Assembly (NCBI GenBank): GCA_902475855.1 | Contig: CABSBF010000002.1 | Span: forward strand, 1 to 64,000 | Length of the DNA: 64,000 bases | Direction of reading: 5' to 3' | Source: an uncultured Eubacteriales bacterium | GTDB lineage: Bacteria; Bacillota; Clostridia; Oscillospirales; Oscillospiraceae | Shown here: positions 17,771 to 26,464 of the stretch, in pieces | Layout: every line of letters starts with the position of its first letter | How positions within the stretch are numbered: the first letter of the stretch is position 1 | The notes under the pieces: generated by a model | The model's database searches: none | What the model saw: only the letters and a program-made list of their open reading frames with translations | Told to the model about the DNA's origin: nothing | Translations under genes and position numbers: made by a program

Positions 17771-18589
17771 TCAGCCGGCAATGTCCATTCTCTGAGAAAC
17801 CTTGCAGAGAACGACAAATCTGGCATTGTCGAATTCGTAGGCGCAGGTGGAAAGTGTAACGATACGGTCAGTCGCGGTGAGCTGCACGTCGGCGTTAAAA
17901 GCAGACTGTGAAATCGCACTGTTCAGAAAATTGAGATAGGCGGTTTCGCTGGGGAAAGAAATTGTATACGCCTCGGAGTCATGGGTTGTCGTATATGCGG
18001 CAAAAACTTCCAGTTCATACACGCCGTATTCCGTTTCAAAATACATCACCGGGTGTTTTTCGTAATAAGAGGCATCCTTGTACTTTTGCAGCGTACCAAA
18101 CATGATACCAGAGAACATATTGTGGCCGTAGATGAGCGTATTGTCATTGGAAAAACCCTTGTCACAGCGATAATCTGCAAAAAGGCAGCCATTGTAATTA
18201 TAGGTGCCGTCCATGAGACGATGGAGATAATAATCATTGTCCGACGCCTGCATGACGGGATAGTTGATGGGGGTATCCGGGCTGTAGAGCCAGCCGACAA
18301 AATCCGGGTATTCATCGGCGATTTTTTTTGCATCCACCTGCGGCTTGTAGCCGGTGTCTTCCGTTGGCTCAGTGGGCTCATCTTTACTGCCGGAGGATAC
18401 TTGCGGTATGCTGGGCTTCGTGGGAGCAAAGCTGCTCATAATATCGTCGTACATGTGATCTGCTTTGCTTTTTTCAGCGTAATACGAACAGATGCGGTAG
18501 CCGCTGTAGAGAAACACACACAGCAGAATTGCAATCAGAACCCAGATTAAAATCCGGAATGTTTTCGACGAAAAAAAGGATTTCTTCAT
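17771..18589 (-). CDS. Class B sortase
   Basis: A 272-residue membrane-anchored transpeptidase: positively charged start, one N-terminal membrane helix (about 11-30), a Pro/Thr/Glu-rich linker, then the sortase barrel. Catalytic triad positions are H156 (LIYGHNM), C249 (TLSTCAYEF) and R257 (DNARFVV). Sortases cleave a C-terminal sorting signal and attach the protein to peptidoglycan or polymerise pili. No substrate gene is adjacent; the GH85 protein with its TPTTG-hydrophobic-KKK tail is a candidate in the window, though class B enzymes usually prefer other motifs. ATG 18589 has GGAGGT seven bases upstream, better than TTG 18604. Confidence 0.9.
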   Translation of the reverse strand: MKKSFFSSKTFRILIWVLIAILLCVFLYSGYRICSYYAEKSKADHMYDDIMSSFAPTKPSIPQVSSGSKDEPTEPTEDTGYKPQVDAKKIADEYPDFVGWLYSPDTPINYPVMQASDNDYYLHRLMDGTYNYNGCLFADYRCDKGFSNDNTLIYGHNMFSGIMFGTLQKYKDASYYEKHPVMYFETEYGVYELEVFAAYTTTHDSEAYTISFPSETAYLNFLNSAISQSAFNADVQLTATDRIVTLSTCAYEFDNARFVVLCKVSQRMDIAG

Positions 18590-18706
18590 TACAGGTACCT
18601 CCAAGTATCCGCAAACAAAGCGCCATCCGGCGCGGTACTATATGGTTATCATAACAGATTTAAGAAAAACTTTCAAGTGTTTTGTCTCCTTGGTTGTGGT
18701 GGGTCA

Positions 18707-18735
18707 TTACGTTTTTCCCTCCGACCTGATATAAT
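18707..18735 (+). promoter_or_regulatory. Promoter of the membrane glycosyltransferase-like gene
   Basis: TTACGT (18707-18712), 17-base spacer, perfect TATAAT (18730-18735), 32 bases before the TTG start at 18768. It lies in the gap between two divergent genes. Confidence 0.55.
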
Positions 18736-18767
18736 AGGGAAAAACGACCCGGAAAGAGGCGATCAAC

Positions 18768-20390
18768 TTGAATCGTTCCCTGAAAAAGAGCGGCAAGGAA
18801 TTGTTGTCGATTGTACTGCTGTTTGCACTGTTTTTCATCCGTTTTACCTATTATGGATTGAAATATTACCCGCAGTTGGATGATTATCTGCACTACAGCG
18901 TCTATACCACGGAAAAAATCACAGCGGGCTTTTTGACCACGCGCCCGCTGGCGAGCATCCTCGATGTGTACCTCTGGGGGAATTTCTGGGGCAACATGAT
19001 CGTTGCAATCCTGATCCTCTCCATTCTTTACACGATTGCGATCTATCTGTTGATGCGCGTATTCCGCCAGTATTTTTCCTGCGGGTGGATGTTCATGCTG
19101 ATTGCAGCTCTGCTGCCCATGGGCTTTGAGGGCCTTTATTGGATTTCGGCATCCTCACGCATCATTGTCGGTTTGTTCTTTGCAAGTGCTGCTGCTTTTC
19201 TGCTGCAATGCTTCTATGAGAGCAAAAAATGGTACTTCGCGATTCCTTTTGTGCTGCTGCAGCTTGTTTCTTATTTCTTCTATGAGCAGATTCTGCTGTT
19301 TTCGGTCGCTCTGACCGTGGTGCAGTCCCTGCTCAATCTCAAAAAGCTGCGCTGGTACACGCTGACCGGGCTTGCTTCCCTGCTGAACATGGGGATATTC
19401 TTCGTTGTGATTTCCTTCCTTGGCAGCACAGAACGTGCGCAGCTTGCCAATCCGTTTACTGCTGCTTATTGGACGGAAAAGCTTCCTTCACTGTTCCGCC
19501 AATTCTATGAATGCTTCGTCGGTGCGAACTTCTTCACGCTGGGCAAGGGCTTCCTGCGCGGAATGAAACTCACCTTGCGCGACGGTGCATGGCTCTATCT
19601 GATCGGGATTGCTGCGCTGTGCGTACTGCTTTTCTTCCTGCAATACCGCAGCGGCGAGGGGAAATTTACGCGCCGCAATCCGGAGACAAGCCGTCAGAAG
19701 TATAAGCCGTTGGTCGGGTTGGTTCTTCTGTTGGCTCCGCTCGCTGTGTTCTTTGCAGTATCCTATAACTGGTTCTCCCTGCGCAATGCAGTCCCCTCCT
19801 TCATCGGCCTTGCTCTTCTCGGGGAATGGCTGCTGGAAGCCTTCTTTCAGGAGTTCCGTCACAAAAAAGGCGTCACTGCCGTTATCATTGCGCTGTTTGC
19901 CTTTGTGTGCTGCTTTTCCTCTGTTTCTGAGCTGCATGATTATCACATTACAAACCGGAACGACAAAAAGATCGTTCAGGATTTGAGTGCGGCGCTTCGG
20001 GAAGAACCTGCCGGAGAGAATGTCGGTATCCTCCATCTGGAAGCGAGCTATATGGAAAGCTGGAACTATGAATTCCACGAGCATCTGATCGGCTGCGGCA
20101 GCAGCAGCTGGGCGCTCAGCAATGCGATTGAATCCATCACCGGCAGCAAACTCCCCTGCACGGTCACGCCTTTGGCGGTGCATCCCCCTTATTACACCCC
20201 GGAAAACCGCGACGCAAAGGATCTTGAGAGCTTCGACAAGCTTTATCTCTATGAAATCAAGACCGGCGCTGTCACTCCTGTTGTCTATAAGGTCAATGAA
20301 AACGGCGAGTATGAGGTATATTTTGAAGATGGACGCCTCGTTTTCACGATTTGGAACGGACCTGACGGCTGCGGTTACGTCAGATGGTAA
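18768..20390 (+). CDS. Polytopic membrane protein, GT-C glycosyltransferase-like
   Basis: A 540-residue protein with about nine to eleven hydrophobic segments over the first 390 residues and a soluble C-terminal domain of about 140. The first external loop carries PQLDDYLHYS (D38/D39), the position and type of acidic motif used for metal or sugar-phosphate binding in GT-C fold glycosyltransferases that take lipid-linked donors. Close relatives are uncharacterised, so substrate and role (wall polymer or surface glycan modification) are unknown. Start is TTG with AGAGG upstream. A short terminator follows the stop. Confidence 0.6.
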   Translation: MNRSLKKSGKELLSIVLLFALFFIRFTYYGLKYYPQLDDYLHYSVYTTEKITAGFLTTRPLASILDVYLWGNFWGNMIVAILILSILYTIAIYLLMRVFRQYFSCGWMFMLIAALLPMGFEGLYWISASSRIIVGLFFASAAAFLLQCFYESKKWYFAIPFVLLQLVSYFFYEQILLFSVALTVVQSLLNLKKLRWYTLTGLASLLNMGIFFVVISFLGSTERAQLANPFTAAYWTEKLPSLFRQFYECFVGANFFTLGKGFLRGMKLTLRDGAWLYLIGIAALCVLLFFLQYRSGEGKFTRRNPETSRQKYKPLVGLVLLLAPLAVFFAVSYNWFSLRNAVPSFIGLALLGEWLLEAFFQEFRHKKGVTAVIIALFAFVCCFSSVSELHDYHITNRNDKKIVQDLSAALREEPAGENVGILHLEASYMESWNYEFHEHLIGCGSSSWALSNAIESITGSKLPCTVTPLAVHPPYYTPENRDAKDLESFDKLYLYEIKTGAVTPVVYKVNENGEYEVYFEDGRLVFTIWNGPDGCGYVRW

Positions 20391-20398
20391 GAAAAAAT

Positions 20399-20427
20399 GG
20401 CGCTGCTCATGGGAGCAGCGCCGTTTT
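20399..20427. terminator. Bidirectional terminator
   Basis: GGCGCTGCTC and GAGCAGCGCC form a 10-bp stem with a four-base loop, preceded by AAAAAAT and followed by GTTTTC, between convergent genes. Confidence 0.75.
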
Positions 20428-20433
20428 CAATAT

Positions 20434-21003
20434 TTATAGAGTAGTGACAGGAAAAGGCTTCGCAATAATCATGGCGGCAGCAAGTACGATGCACAGCGCA
20501 GCAACTGCGAAAAGCAGGCAGGACAGCCACCAGATGCAGCCTTCAAAGCGCTGCACAAACGCGCGTTTTGGCTTCTGCGGGTCATAATAGACCTCCGCAA
20601 AAGTACCAATGGGATAGAGCTGCATCAGAGGAGATTCCAGGATGCACATACACGAGGGATTGTGTGTGATCTTCACACGCAGTTTCGGCGGCAGCTTTTC
20701 CTTGGAGGACAGATTTGTTTTTACGACGGTTTCCGCCTGAGAAGGTGAGCTGATCTCCTTCACTGTGGCACCACGGAAGCGCGGCCCTGCAACGCGGTAG
20801 GCCTTCCCTTCCACATAGTATTCCACCAGGGGAACGTGAATTCCACTATAGTTCAGGTTGGAGGCACGCAGAACCGTCCCTGTCGTATGCGCTGTACAGC
20901 GCTTCCACTTTTTCTGTTTTCCGGGACCGGTCAACCAAGCAAAAAGACCGGCAGCAAAGGAAAAACAGAGGCAAAACAGACACCAGAAAACATTCCAGAA
21001 CAT
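20434..21003 (-). CDS. DUF3592-like membrane protein
   Basis: A 189-residue protein with a hydrophobic helix at each end (about 1-25 and 160-182) and a soluble beta-rich middle. The middle has the DUF3592-type arrangement: VEYYVEGKAYRV, then IGTFAEVYYDPQKPKRAFV (the YDPxxP signature). The function of the family is unknown. It converges with the membrane glycosyltransferase-like gene; no partner is evident. Confidence 0.55.
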   Translation of the reverse strand: MFWNVFWCLFCLCFSFAAGLFAWLTGPGKQKKWKRCTAHTTGTVLRASNLNYSGIHVPLVEYYVEGKAYRVAGPRFRGATVKEISSPSQAETVVKTNLSSKEKLPPKLRVKITHNPSCMCILESPLMQLYPIGTFAEVYYDPQKPKRAFVQRFEGCIWWLSCLLFAVAALCIVLAAAMIIAKPFPVTTL

Positions 21004-21112
21004 ATTTCCTCCTATTTTTCCGCGACGCAGCAGAGCGCCTGTACAAACGGCTGAATTACAATTTCATTTTAACACAACGAGGTTTGGAATGCAAGAAAGG
21101 TGCAAAGAAATA

Positions 21113-21631
21113 TCAGAGTGCCGTAATTGACAAGATGCGCTTAGCCTCCTGGACAAATTCGGGCGTATTTGCCTTCGTTGCAGATACATTGACGCTCTTT
21201 TCGTGGCCGCGCACCGCGTCCAGAAGCGGTGTGCTGCGGTCGCGCACGGCGGCGATTACCCGATAATTTCCATCAAGCAGCTCAAAGATGCGCTTTTTGA
21301 AAGCCTGCGCTGCATCCTCCATCACGCCGATTTCGTCCAATAGCACCAGACTGCCTTCGGGAATGTCGTGCAGCAGCGCCACGCCGACGCCGTCGAATAC
21401 TGCCGGGCGCTTCTCTGCACTGCAATCTTTGCAGGCGCCGATTTGATGATCTTCCGCAAATGAAAGCGGCTCACCGCACCCGTGGATATACACGGGTGCA
21501 ATGCCGGTCAACGGATCCTCTGCCAGTTTTTCCGTCCAGAAGCCGTAGACCGTTTCCGGAGCGCCGGCAAGGATTCGTTTGATTGCTGTTGTTTTTCCGC
21601 TGCCGGAGCAGCCGCAGACAATAATATTCAT
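21113..21631 (-). CDS. THEP1-like nucleoside-triphosphatase
   Basis: A 172-residue P-loop NTPase. Walker A is GCSGSGKT (7-14); Walker B is LVLLDEIGVMED; cysteines in CGEPL and CKDC resemble those seen in THEP1-family proteins. The ATG at 21631 overlaps the upstream methyltransferase stop (ATGA) and has GGAGG seven bases before it, so it is third in the xdhC operon. Family members hydrolyse NTPs in vitro; here the context suggests a role in cofactor or selenium/molybdenum hydroxylase maturation, which is inference. Confidence 0.7.
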   Translation of the reverse strand: MNIIVCGCSGSGKTTAIKRILAGAPETVYGFWTEKLAEDPLTGIAPVYIHGCGEPLSFAEDHQIGACKDCSAEKRPAVFDGVGVALLHDIPEGSLVLLDEIGVMEDAAQAFKKRIFELLDGNYRVIAAVRDRSTPLLDAVRGHEKSVNVSATKANTPEFVQEAKRILSITAL

Positions 21632-22341
21632 TTCCATTCCTCCGGTATTTCCTGTGCATGAAGTACGATGACCGCCATCTTGCGCGTTTCCGGCAAATAC
21701 AGCGGGAAATCCGTCCGACCGGTGGAGATCAGCCGGCCGGCGACCCAATCCCGTGGGATCTCAGCCTGTGGATTGTAGAGCCGGAAAAAAGCAATCGCAT
21801 CTTCCAGTGACCGAAAAGGCTGCCCAAACTCCAGCGACAGCCGTTCCGAGTGGAACGGGATCTTGTTCCGCTCCAAAAGCGCCTCCGCAGCCACCCTCAG
21901 GTCGCGGTGTGCTTTTTCCGGACGGAGAGAAAAGCGGTGCTCGCTGCAATCCCGCTTGACCATCACCACGGGGCCCTTGCACCGGCAGCGTGCGAGGTGG
22001 AGAATTTCGTCTGTATTTCCGAAATAGCAGAAGGTCATTGCGTCAAATACATACTCAGGACGCATCCGAAAAGCATCGCCACAGACCGGTTCCAGGTTCG
22101 GCGGAAGATGCCTGGTCCGCAGAGCCGCTATCGCCGCTTCTGAACGGTCAACTGCTGTCACGCGGCGGCAGCGTTCGGCCAGCGCCTGCGCCAGATATCC
22201 AAGGCCGCAGCCCGCATCGCAGATGTGCCCGTCTGTGGGAAGCCAGCGCATCAGATGCTCAGACAAACGTGCATAATGATCACCGTATTCCGAGGCGTCG
22301 CGCATAAAGCGCACCGCATCGGGACTCCACCATTGCATCAT
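21628..22341 (-). CDS. SAM-dependent class I methyltransferase (XdhC-associated)
   Basis: A 237-residue Rossmann methyltransferase. Motif I is ICDAGCGLGYLAQALAE near residues 40-56, followed by the acidic VTAVDRS. The substrate is unknown. Its start overlaps the xdhC stop (ATGA at 22341-22338) and its stop overlaps the NTPase start, so the three are co-translated. Methyltransferases of the DVU_1556 type occur beside xdhC in anaerobes; this may be one, but I cannot confirm it from sequence alone. Confidence 0.7.
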   Translation of the reverse strand: MMQWWSPDAVRFMRDASEYGDHYARLSEHLMRWLPTDGHICDAGCGLGYLAQALAERCRRVTAVDRSEAAIAALRTRHLPPNLEPVCGDAFRMRPEYVFDAMTFCYFGNTDEILHLARCRCKGPVVMVKRDCSEHRFSLRPEKAHRDLRVAAEALLERNKIPFHSERLSLEFGQPFRSLEDAIAFFRLYNPQAEIPRDWVAGRLISTGRTDFPLYLPETRKMAVIVLHAQEIPEEWK

Positions 22342-23318
22342 TTTGATTCCGCCCTGCAATGGATCATCTCTGCGGCAATGCTGATAGCAATTTCCGCAGG
22401 TGTTTCTGCGCCGATAGCAAGGCCAATGGGTGAATGGACGCTCTGAATCATTTCCTCGGAAATCCCGGCATCACGCAGGAGCTGCTGCGTGCGCGCGATC
22501 TTGTGACGGCTCCCGATGCAGCCTACATAGCGCGTGCTGCTGCGAAGCACCTGCTCCAAAACTTCGTAGTCCGACTGGTGTCCGGGTGTCATAATGACTG
22601 CATAGTCGTCCGGCGTAAGGGATACATAGCTGTAAATATCGGAGAAGTCCGCAAAAATCACCTGCTCGGCAGACGGGAAAGTTTTGCTGTTTGCAAGCGC
22701 TTCCCGATTGTCCAGTACAGTCACTCGGAAACCGACATTGCTCAGTACCGGAACCAGTGCCTGCCCGACATGGCCACCGCCGAAAAGATAAACGCGCCCA
22801 GCCCGAACCAGCGGCTCGGTATAAATCAACGGCTCACCCTTCCGGTAGACGGCGCGGCGGGCAAACAACTCCGGCTCCTGTGCTGCTTCCGCCCCGGAGA
22901 CCACGCGGAAGTCCTCAACATACCCTTCCCGGATGCGCAGATAGAGCCAACTGTTTTCCTGCGCAGAAAGTGCCGCACGCAGTTTATGCAAAACCGGAAG
23001 ATCCTCCTGCTTCAGGAGTTGATAGTAAACCGTGACATTGCCGCCGCAGATCATACCGATGCTTGCAACCTGTTCCGGAGCAAGACTGAAGGCGTGCAGG
23101 CGTGTTTCACCGGTTTTCAGGACATCCAGTGCTTCCTCAGCGGCAAGAAACTCAACCCGGCCGCCTCCGATAGTACCCGCTGTGCTGCCGTCGGCAAAGA
23201 CTGCCATGCGTGCGCCGGCGCCCCGCGGGGAGGAGCCCGAACTTGCAAGAATGGTGCACAGGACAACATTCTGTCCGTTTTCAATGGCGTTGATGATTTT
23301 CTGTGTCAGTTGTTTCAT
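22338..23318 (-). CDS. XdhC/CoxI family protein
   Basis: A 326-residue protein with the N-terminal XdhC/CoxI domain (LASSGSSPRGAGARM, GTIGGGRVE, about residues 18-60) and a C-terminal Rossmann domain beginning YLFGGGHVGQALVPVL. XdhC proteins bind sulfurated molybdenum cofactor and help insert it into xanthine dehydrogenase-type hydroxylases. No hydroxylase gene lies in the window, so the target is encoded elsewhere or the role differs. The start at 23318 has an AGGGG-type site; upstream in-frame codons lack one. First gene of a three-gene operon. Confidence 0.82.
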   Translation of the reverse strand: MKQLTQKIINAIENGQNVVLCTILASSGSSPRGAGARMAVFADGSTAGTIGGGRVEFLAAEEALDVLKTGETRLHAFSLAPEQVASIGMICGGNVTVYYQLLKQEDLPVLHKLRAALSAQENSWLYLRIREGYVEDFRVVSGAEAAQEPELFARRAVYRKGEPLIYTEPLVRAGRVYLFGGGHVGQALVPVLSNVGFRVTVLDNREALANSKTFPSAEQVIFADFSDIYSYVSLTPDDYAVIMTPGHQSDYEVLEQVLRSSTRYVGCIGSRHKIARTQQLLRDAGISEEMIQSVHSPIGLAIGAETPAEIAISIAAEMIHCRAESK

Positions 23319-23417
23319 GCTGATACCCCTGATCCTGATTATAGTATAACGACAGTTTACACGAATCCGGCTAAAAATGCAAGTCGGATTTACCATTGCG
23401 GAACGCCGCAATACAAA

Positions 23418-23452
23418 TAAAAACTGCCAGACTTACAAAAGCCTGACAGTTT
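23418..23452 (-). terminator. Terminator after tRNA-Thr
   Basis: Read on the minus strand, AAACTGTCAGGCTT pairs with AAGTCTGGCAGTTT (two wobbles), loop TTGT, then TTTATTT, directly after the tRNA 3' end. Confidence 0.8.
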
Positions 23453-23453
23453 A

Positions 23454-23529
23454 TGGAGCTACTGGCCGGACTCGAACCGGCGACCTGCTGATTACGAATC
23501 AGCTGCTCTACCAACTGAGCCACAGTAGC
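23454..23529 (-). tRNA. tRNA-Thr (anticodon CGT)
   Basis: A 76-nt cloverleaf with encoded CCA. Acceptor stem GCTACTG/CAGTAGC, D-arm GGCTCAGTTGGTAGAGC, anticodon stem-loop CTGATTCGTAATCAG with CGT, and T-arm GCCGGTTCGAGTCCGGC. It reads ACG codons. It sits alone between sigF and xdhC with its own terminator. I see no integrase or att duplication beside it. Confidence 0.95.
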
Positions 23530-23604
23530 AAAGAATCGCGCTGTACGATTCAGCGTGTTCTATTTTATTACACGAAGATGCGTTTGTCAACCTTTATTTT
23601 CTTT

Positions 23605-24309
23605 TTAAATGAATTTCCTGAGATTATTCAGAGCCTTCTTTTCGATCCTGGAAATCTGTACCTGAGAAACTCCGAGGATCTTTGAGGTTTTTTCCTGCGT
23701 CAGGCCATGGAAAAAGCGCAGCTTGATAACAAGCTGCTCCCGTTCACTCAAACTGGCGATCGCCTCGCGCAGCGCGATCCGCTCCACAATTTTGTCCTCC
23801 ATTTCCCCCTCTGTCAGCACATCCTCCAGCGCAAAACCATCCTCACCGGAACGTTTCTGGATGGATTCCGTCATACCGGTAGCCGTTTCTGCCGCTGCAA
23901 TCTCCTCAGCTAGCAGCCCCGTTTCTTCGCTCAGTTCACGCAGTGTCGGCTCGCGTCCAAGCTGGTTTGTGAGCTTCTGACGAGAGATGCGGATCACTGC
24001 GGCGCGCTCCTTCAGGCTGCGGCTGACCTTCACCATGCCGTCATCCCGCAGAAAGCGCCGTATCTCTCCTGCAATCTTCGGAACCGCATAGGTCGAAAAC
24101 TGTGTGCCGAATTCCAGATCAAAGCCTTCTACGGCTTTCAGAAAGCCGAGACAGCCAAGCTGATACAAATCTTCCGGGTCAACGCCACGACCAAAATAGC
24201 GCCGGGCGATCGACCAGATCAGACCGGAATTGCCGATGACCAGTTCCTCCCCTGCCGCCCTGTCTCCGTTTTTTGCGCGGCGCAGCAGATCTTCCTGCGC
24301 AATGCTCAC
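23605..24309 (-). CDS. sigF: RNA polymerase sporulation sigma factor SigF
   Basis: A 234-residue sigma-70-family factor, first compartment-specific sigma of the forespore. Region 2 is clear (DPEDLYQLGCLGFLKAVEGF, then FSTYAVPKIAGEIRRFLRD), followed by region 3 (LGREPTLRELSEETG) and the region 4 helix-turn-helix (LTQEKTSKILGVSQVQISRIE). GTG 24309 follows GGAGGAAAAAA and overlaps the spoIIAB stop, the usual arrangement of the spoIIA operon. Activity would be held by SpoIIAB and released by SpoIIAA. Confidence 0.93.
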   Translation of the reverse strand: MSIAQEDLLRRAKNGDRAAGEELVIGNSGLIWSIARRYFGRGVDPEDLYQLGCLGFLKAVEGFDLEFGTQFSTYAVPKIAGEIRRFLRDDGMVKVSRSLKERAAVIRISRQKLTNQLGREPTLRELSEETGLLAEEIAAAETATGMTESIQKRSGEDGFALEDVLTEGEMEDKIVERIALREAIASLSEREQLVIKLRFFHGLTQEKTSKILGVSQVQISRIEKKALNNLRKFI

Positions 24310-24746
24310 TTTTTTCCTCCGCGGCGCACGATTTTCCGCTTCATATGTACGGTCGTTCCCTTGCCCGGTGTGGAGGACAGACGGAATTCTGTCATAAAGC
24401 TCTCCATGATGGTGATGCCCATCCCGGAGCGCTCCTCGCCGCCGGTCGTGAACATCGGGCGGCACGCCGCCTCTACATCCGCAATGCCGCAGCCCTTGTC
24501 TTTAACAATGATGTCCAAAATATGGTCGGGCAGAATGCGGGCTTTCAGGGTAACGGGGCCGATGCTATCGGGATATGCGTGTACGATACAGTTTGTGACT
24601 GCTTCGGAAACAGCGGTTTTGATATCGCCCAGCTCATCGAGCGTCGGGTCGAGCTGCGCAGCGAAGCAGGCAATGGCTGCACGCGCAAAGGCCTCGTTGC
24701 AGGATTTGCTCGGAAACTGAAGATCCATGTAGTTTTCGCCCTTCAT
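24306..24746 (-). CDS. spoIIAB: Anti-sigma F factor and serine kinase SpoIIAB
   Basis: A 146-residue GHKL-fold kinase that binds SigF and phosphorylates SpoIIAA. The N box is EAVTNCIVHAYPD, the G1 box DKGCGIADVE, and the G2 region GMGITIMESFM. ATG 24746 overlaps the spoIIAA stop (ATGA) with GGAGG ten bases upstream; it aligns with the known SpoIIAB start, unlike the in-frame ATG at 24755 which lies too close to that site. Confidence 0.94.
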   Translation of the reverse strand: MKGENYMDLQFPSKSCNEAFARAAIACFAAQLDPTLDELGDIKTAVSEAVTNCIVHAYPDSIGPVTLKARILPDHILDIIVKDKGCGIADVEAACRPMFTTGGEERSGMGITIMESFMTEFRLSSTPGKGTTVHMKRKIVRRGGKK

Positions 24747-25063
24747 CTTGTGCATTCCTCCCGAATTTCTGTGATTTTTTCAACCCCTGCGGCGCGAAGC
24801 ACCTTATACGGCTGCGGTGGTATGTTTTGCAGTAAAAGTCTGCCCTGCAATGTTTTCATACGGCGCAGCGTATGGATAACCACCGCTATCCCACTGGAAT
24901 CCATGAAGGTCACATCGCGGAAATCCAGAATACATCGCAACGGAAGATAAAGATCTATCTTCTCACTGATGGTTTTCATCATCTCGCGCGCACCATGATG
25001 GTCGATCTCTCCGGCCAGGGCAATCGTGAGCTGCCTGTCCTGCACATAGCTTGTCAGATTCAT
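24743..25063 (-). CDS. spoIIAA: Anti-sigma F factor antagonist SpoIIAA
   Basis: A 106-residue STAS-domain protein. The phosphoserine loop is TFMDSSGIAVV, with S57 in the position phosphorylated by SpoIIAB and dephosphorylated by SpoIIE. Unphosphorylated SpoIIAA frees SigF. AAGGAG precedes the ATG. It heads the three-gene operon spoIIAA-spoIIAB-sigF. Confidence 0.95.
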   Translation of the reverse strand: MNLTSYVQDRQLTIALAGEIDHHGAREMMKTISEKIDLYLPLRCILDFRDVTFMDSSGIAVVIHTLRRMKTLQGRLLLQNIPPQPYKVLRAAGVEKITEIREECTR

Positions 25064-25084
25064 GCCATTCGCTCCTTAAGTATA

Positions 25085-25118
25085 TAGAAAATGGACACAT
25101 ACCTTTGTATGTGTCCAT
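25085..25118 (-). terminator. Terminator of the GerMN operon, in the spoIIAA 5' region
   Basis: ATGGACACATAC (25091-25102) and GTATGTGTCCAT (25107-25118) form a perfect 12-bp stem with a four-base loop, followed on the minus strand by TTTTCTAT. It lies between the GerMN stop and the spoIIAA start, overlapping a possible TATAAT (25122-25117), so it may also shape the spoIIAA leader. Confidence 0.7.
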
Positions 25119-25168
25119 TATAGTTTTGACGTATGAGATTCTTTGTCGAAATGAATGCAAGGGAAAAA

Positions 25169-26464
25169 TTATTTGGCAAACCACGACGGGAGCGAACGGC
25201 CAACCTGATTCAGTTCTGCATTTTGAAATACCGGCTCTATGCCCTCGACCAGAAGCTCCACCGATTGAATCTCCTCCAGAGAGGTCAGGGTCGCAATCAC
25301 GGAGCGCACGGCCAGCAGCTCCTGATGCCGGGAATTGCAGCCGTCCAGGAATTCACGAGTGAGGTCGGCGACACAGACCCCGTTTTCAATCTTCAAAGAG
25401 AGTATTTTTGTCCCTGCGGGAACAAAGGTGCGGATCCCATTTGCTCCTTCATAGTTGAAGAGCGCTTCCAACAGACTCTGCACGACTGGCGTCTCCTGTG
25501 CACGCGGAATCAGCCGCCCAATCGGAACCAACAGACTGCTTTCCTCCGAGGCGGGATAGATCGTCACATCCAGAAGCTCACTGTCATCCTGCGGGCGGAT
25601 GATCGTTTCATCGCGGCGCAGACTTTCAGAAAGTGTAAGAAAGCCAAGCTGCTCCAGCGGTGCGCCGGAGACCCACAGATCCACTGTGCGAACCTCGGGA
25701 AGCTCAGTAAGGGAATTGACGATCGAATAGACGGCGAGGCGCATTGTTGCAAAGCTGACCTTCATATCATAGACAAATTGAGAGGACAGATCGACTGTAC
25801 AGACGCCGTTTTCCACACTGACGCTCAGAAGAGTCGTCGCAGCAGGGATGACACCGCCGTTGTTTTCAGGCTTCAAAAGCTGGCGGAGAATATATACAGG
25901 CTTATCTGCTGCGTCCATCGCATCAACCAAGAGAGTTTCCTTACTGAGGTAACGCCCGGAATCATCCGGAACATATAGAACGATCTCTTCCTGCTGGGGC
26001 TGCGGCGCAGTATCTTCAAAGAGAATGTCCTTCTGTGCAAGCGTGACAGAGTTTTCCTGCCCGCTTATGGTAATACTCACCTTTTGAATTGCGTCGAGCT
26101 GCAAGATAGTTTTCGCAAGTGCTGCACGCGCGACAGAGATTTCCACCGCAGGCCGGTCTGTTTCAGGATCCGAGAAAATCAGGACCGCTGTGTCGGCGTC
26201 CAGATATGCGTCATCGAGCTGCCAATCTGCTGGGACGGCGCGCCGCAGGTGTTTGTCCTTCGGACCGCGCAGATAGCGTGCAAGAAGCTCCCGGACAGAA
26301 AGCCGCGAGGCGTCCAAGGAAACCGTTTCCGCAGCCAGTAGGCCGTGGGCTTCCTGCGTGGTGCGGTAATAGAAATCAAAGGTCTGCTCGGAGCTCGGCT
26401 CGGTCATGCCGGAACAGGCCGCCAGAAGCAGCACGGCAAGCAGCAAAGGTAAGAGCCGTTTCAT
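25169..26464 (-). CDS. GerMN-domain lipoprotein
   Basis: A 431-residue lipoprotein: signal MKRLLPLLLAVLLLAAC with lipobox cysteine C17, a divergent N-terminal region, then two GerMN (sporulation/spore germination) domains, roughly residues 170-290 and 300-420. Each shows the conserved pattern of an ordered LL-G-R block followed by VENGVCTVDLS or IENGVCVADLTREF and a final VELLVEG-like strand. GerM proteins act in sporulation and germination at the envelope. Its start overlaps the histidine kinase stop by 4 bases, so it is the last gene of a signalling operon. Confidence 0.85.
   Translation of the reverse strand: MKRLLPLLLAVLLLAACSGMTEPSSEQTFDFYYRTTQEAHGLLAAETVSLDASRLSVRELLARYLRGPKDKHLRRAVPADWQLDDAYLDADTAVLIFSDPETDRPAVEISVARAALAKTILQLDAIQKVSITISGQENSVTLAQKDILFEDTAPQPQQEEIVLYVPDDSGRYLSKETLLVDAMDAADKPVYILRQLLKPENNGGVIPAATTLLSVSVENGVCTVDLSSQFVYDMKVSFATMRLAVYSIVNSLTELPEVRTVDLWVSGAPLEQLGFLTLSESLRRDETIIRPQDDSELLDVTIYPASEESSLLVPIGRLIPRAQETPVVQSLLEALFNYEGANGIRTFVPAGTKILSLKIENGVCVADLTREFLDGCNSRHQELLAVRSVIATLTSLEEIQSVELLVEGIEPVFQNAELNQVGRSLPSWFAK

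Noticed and set aside
23454..23529. tRNA-Thr as an integration site for a mobile island
   Set aside because: No integrase gene or duplicated 3' tRNA end is seen nearby; flanks are conserved sporulation and xdhC genes.
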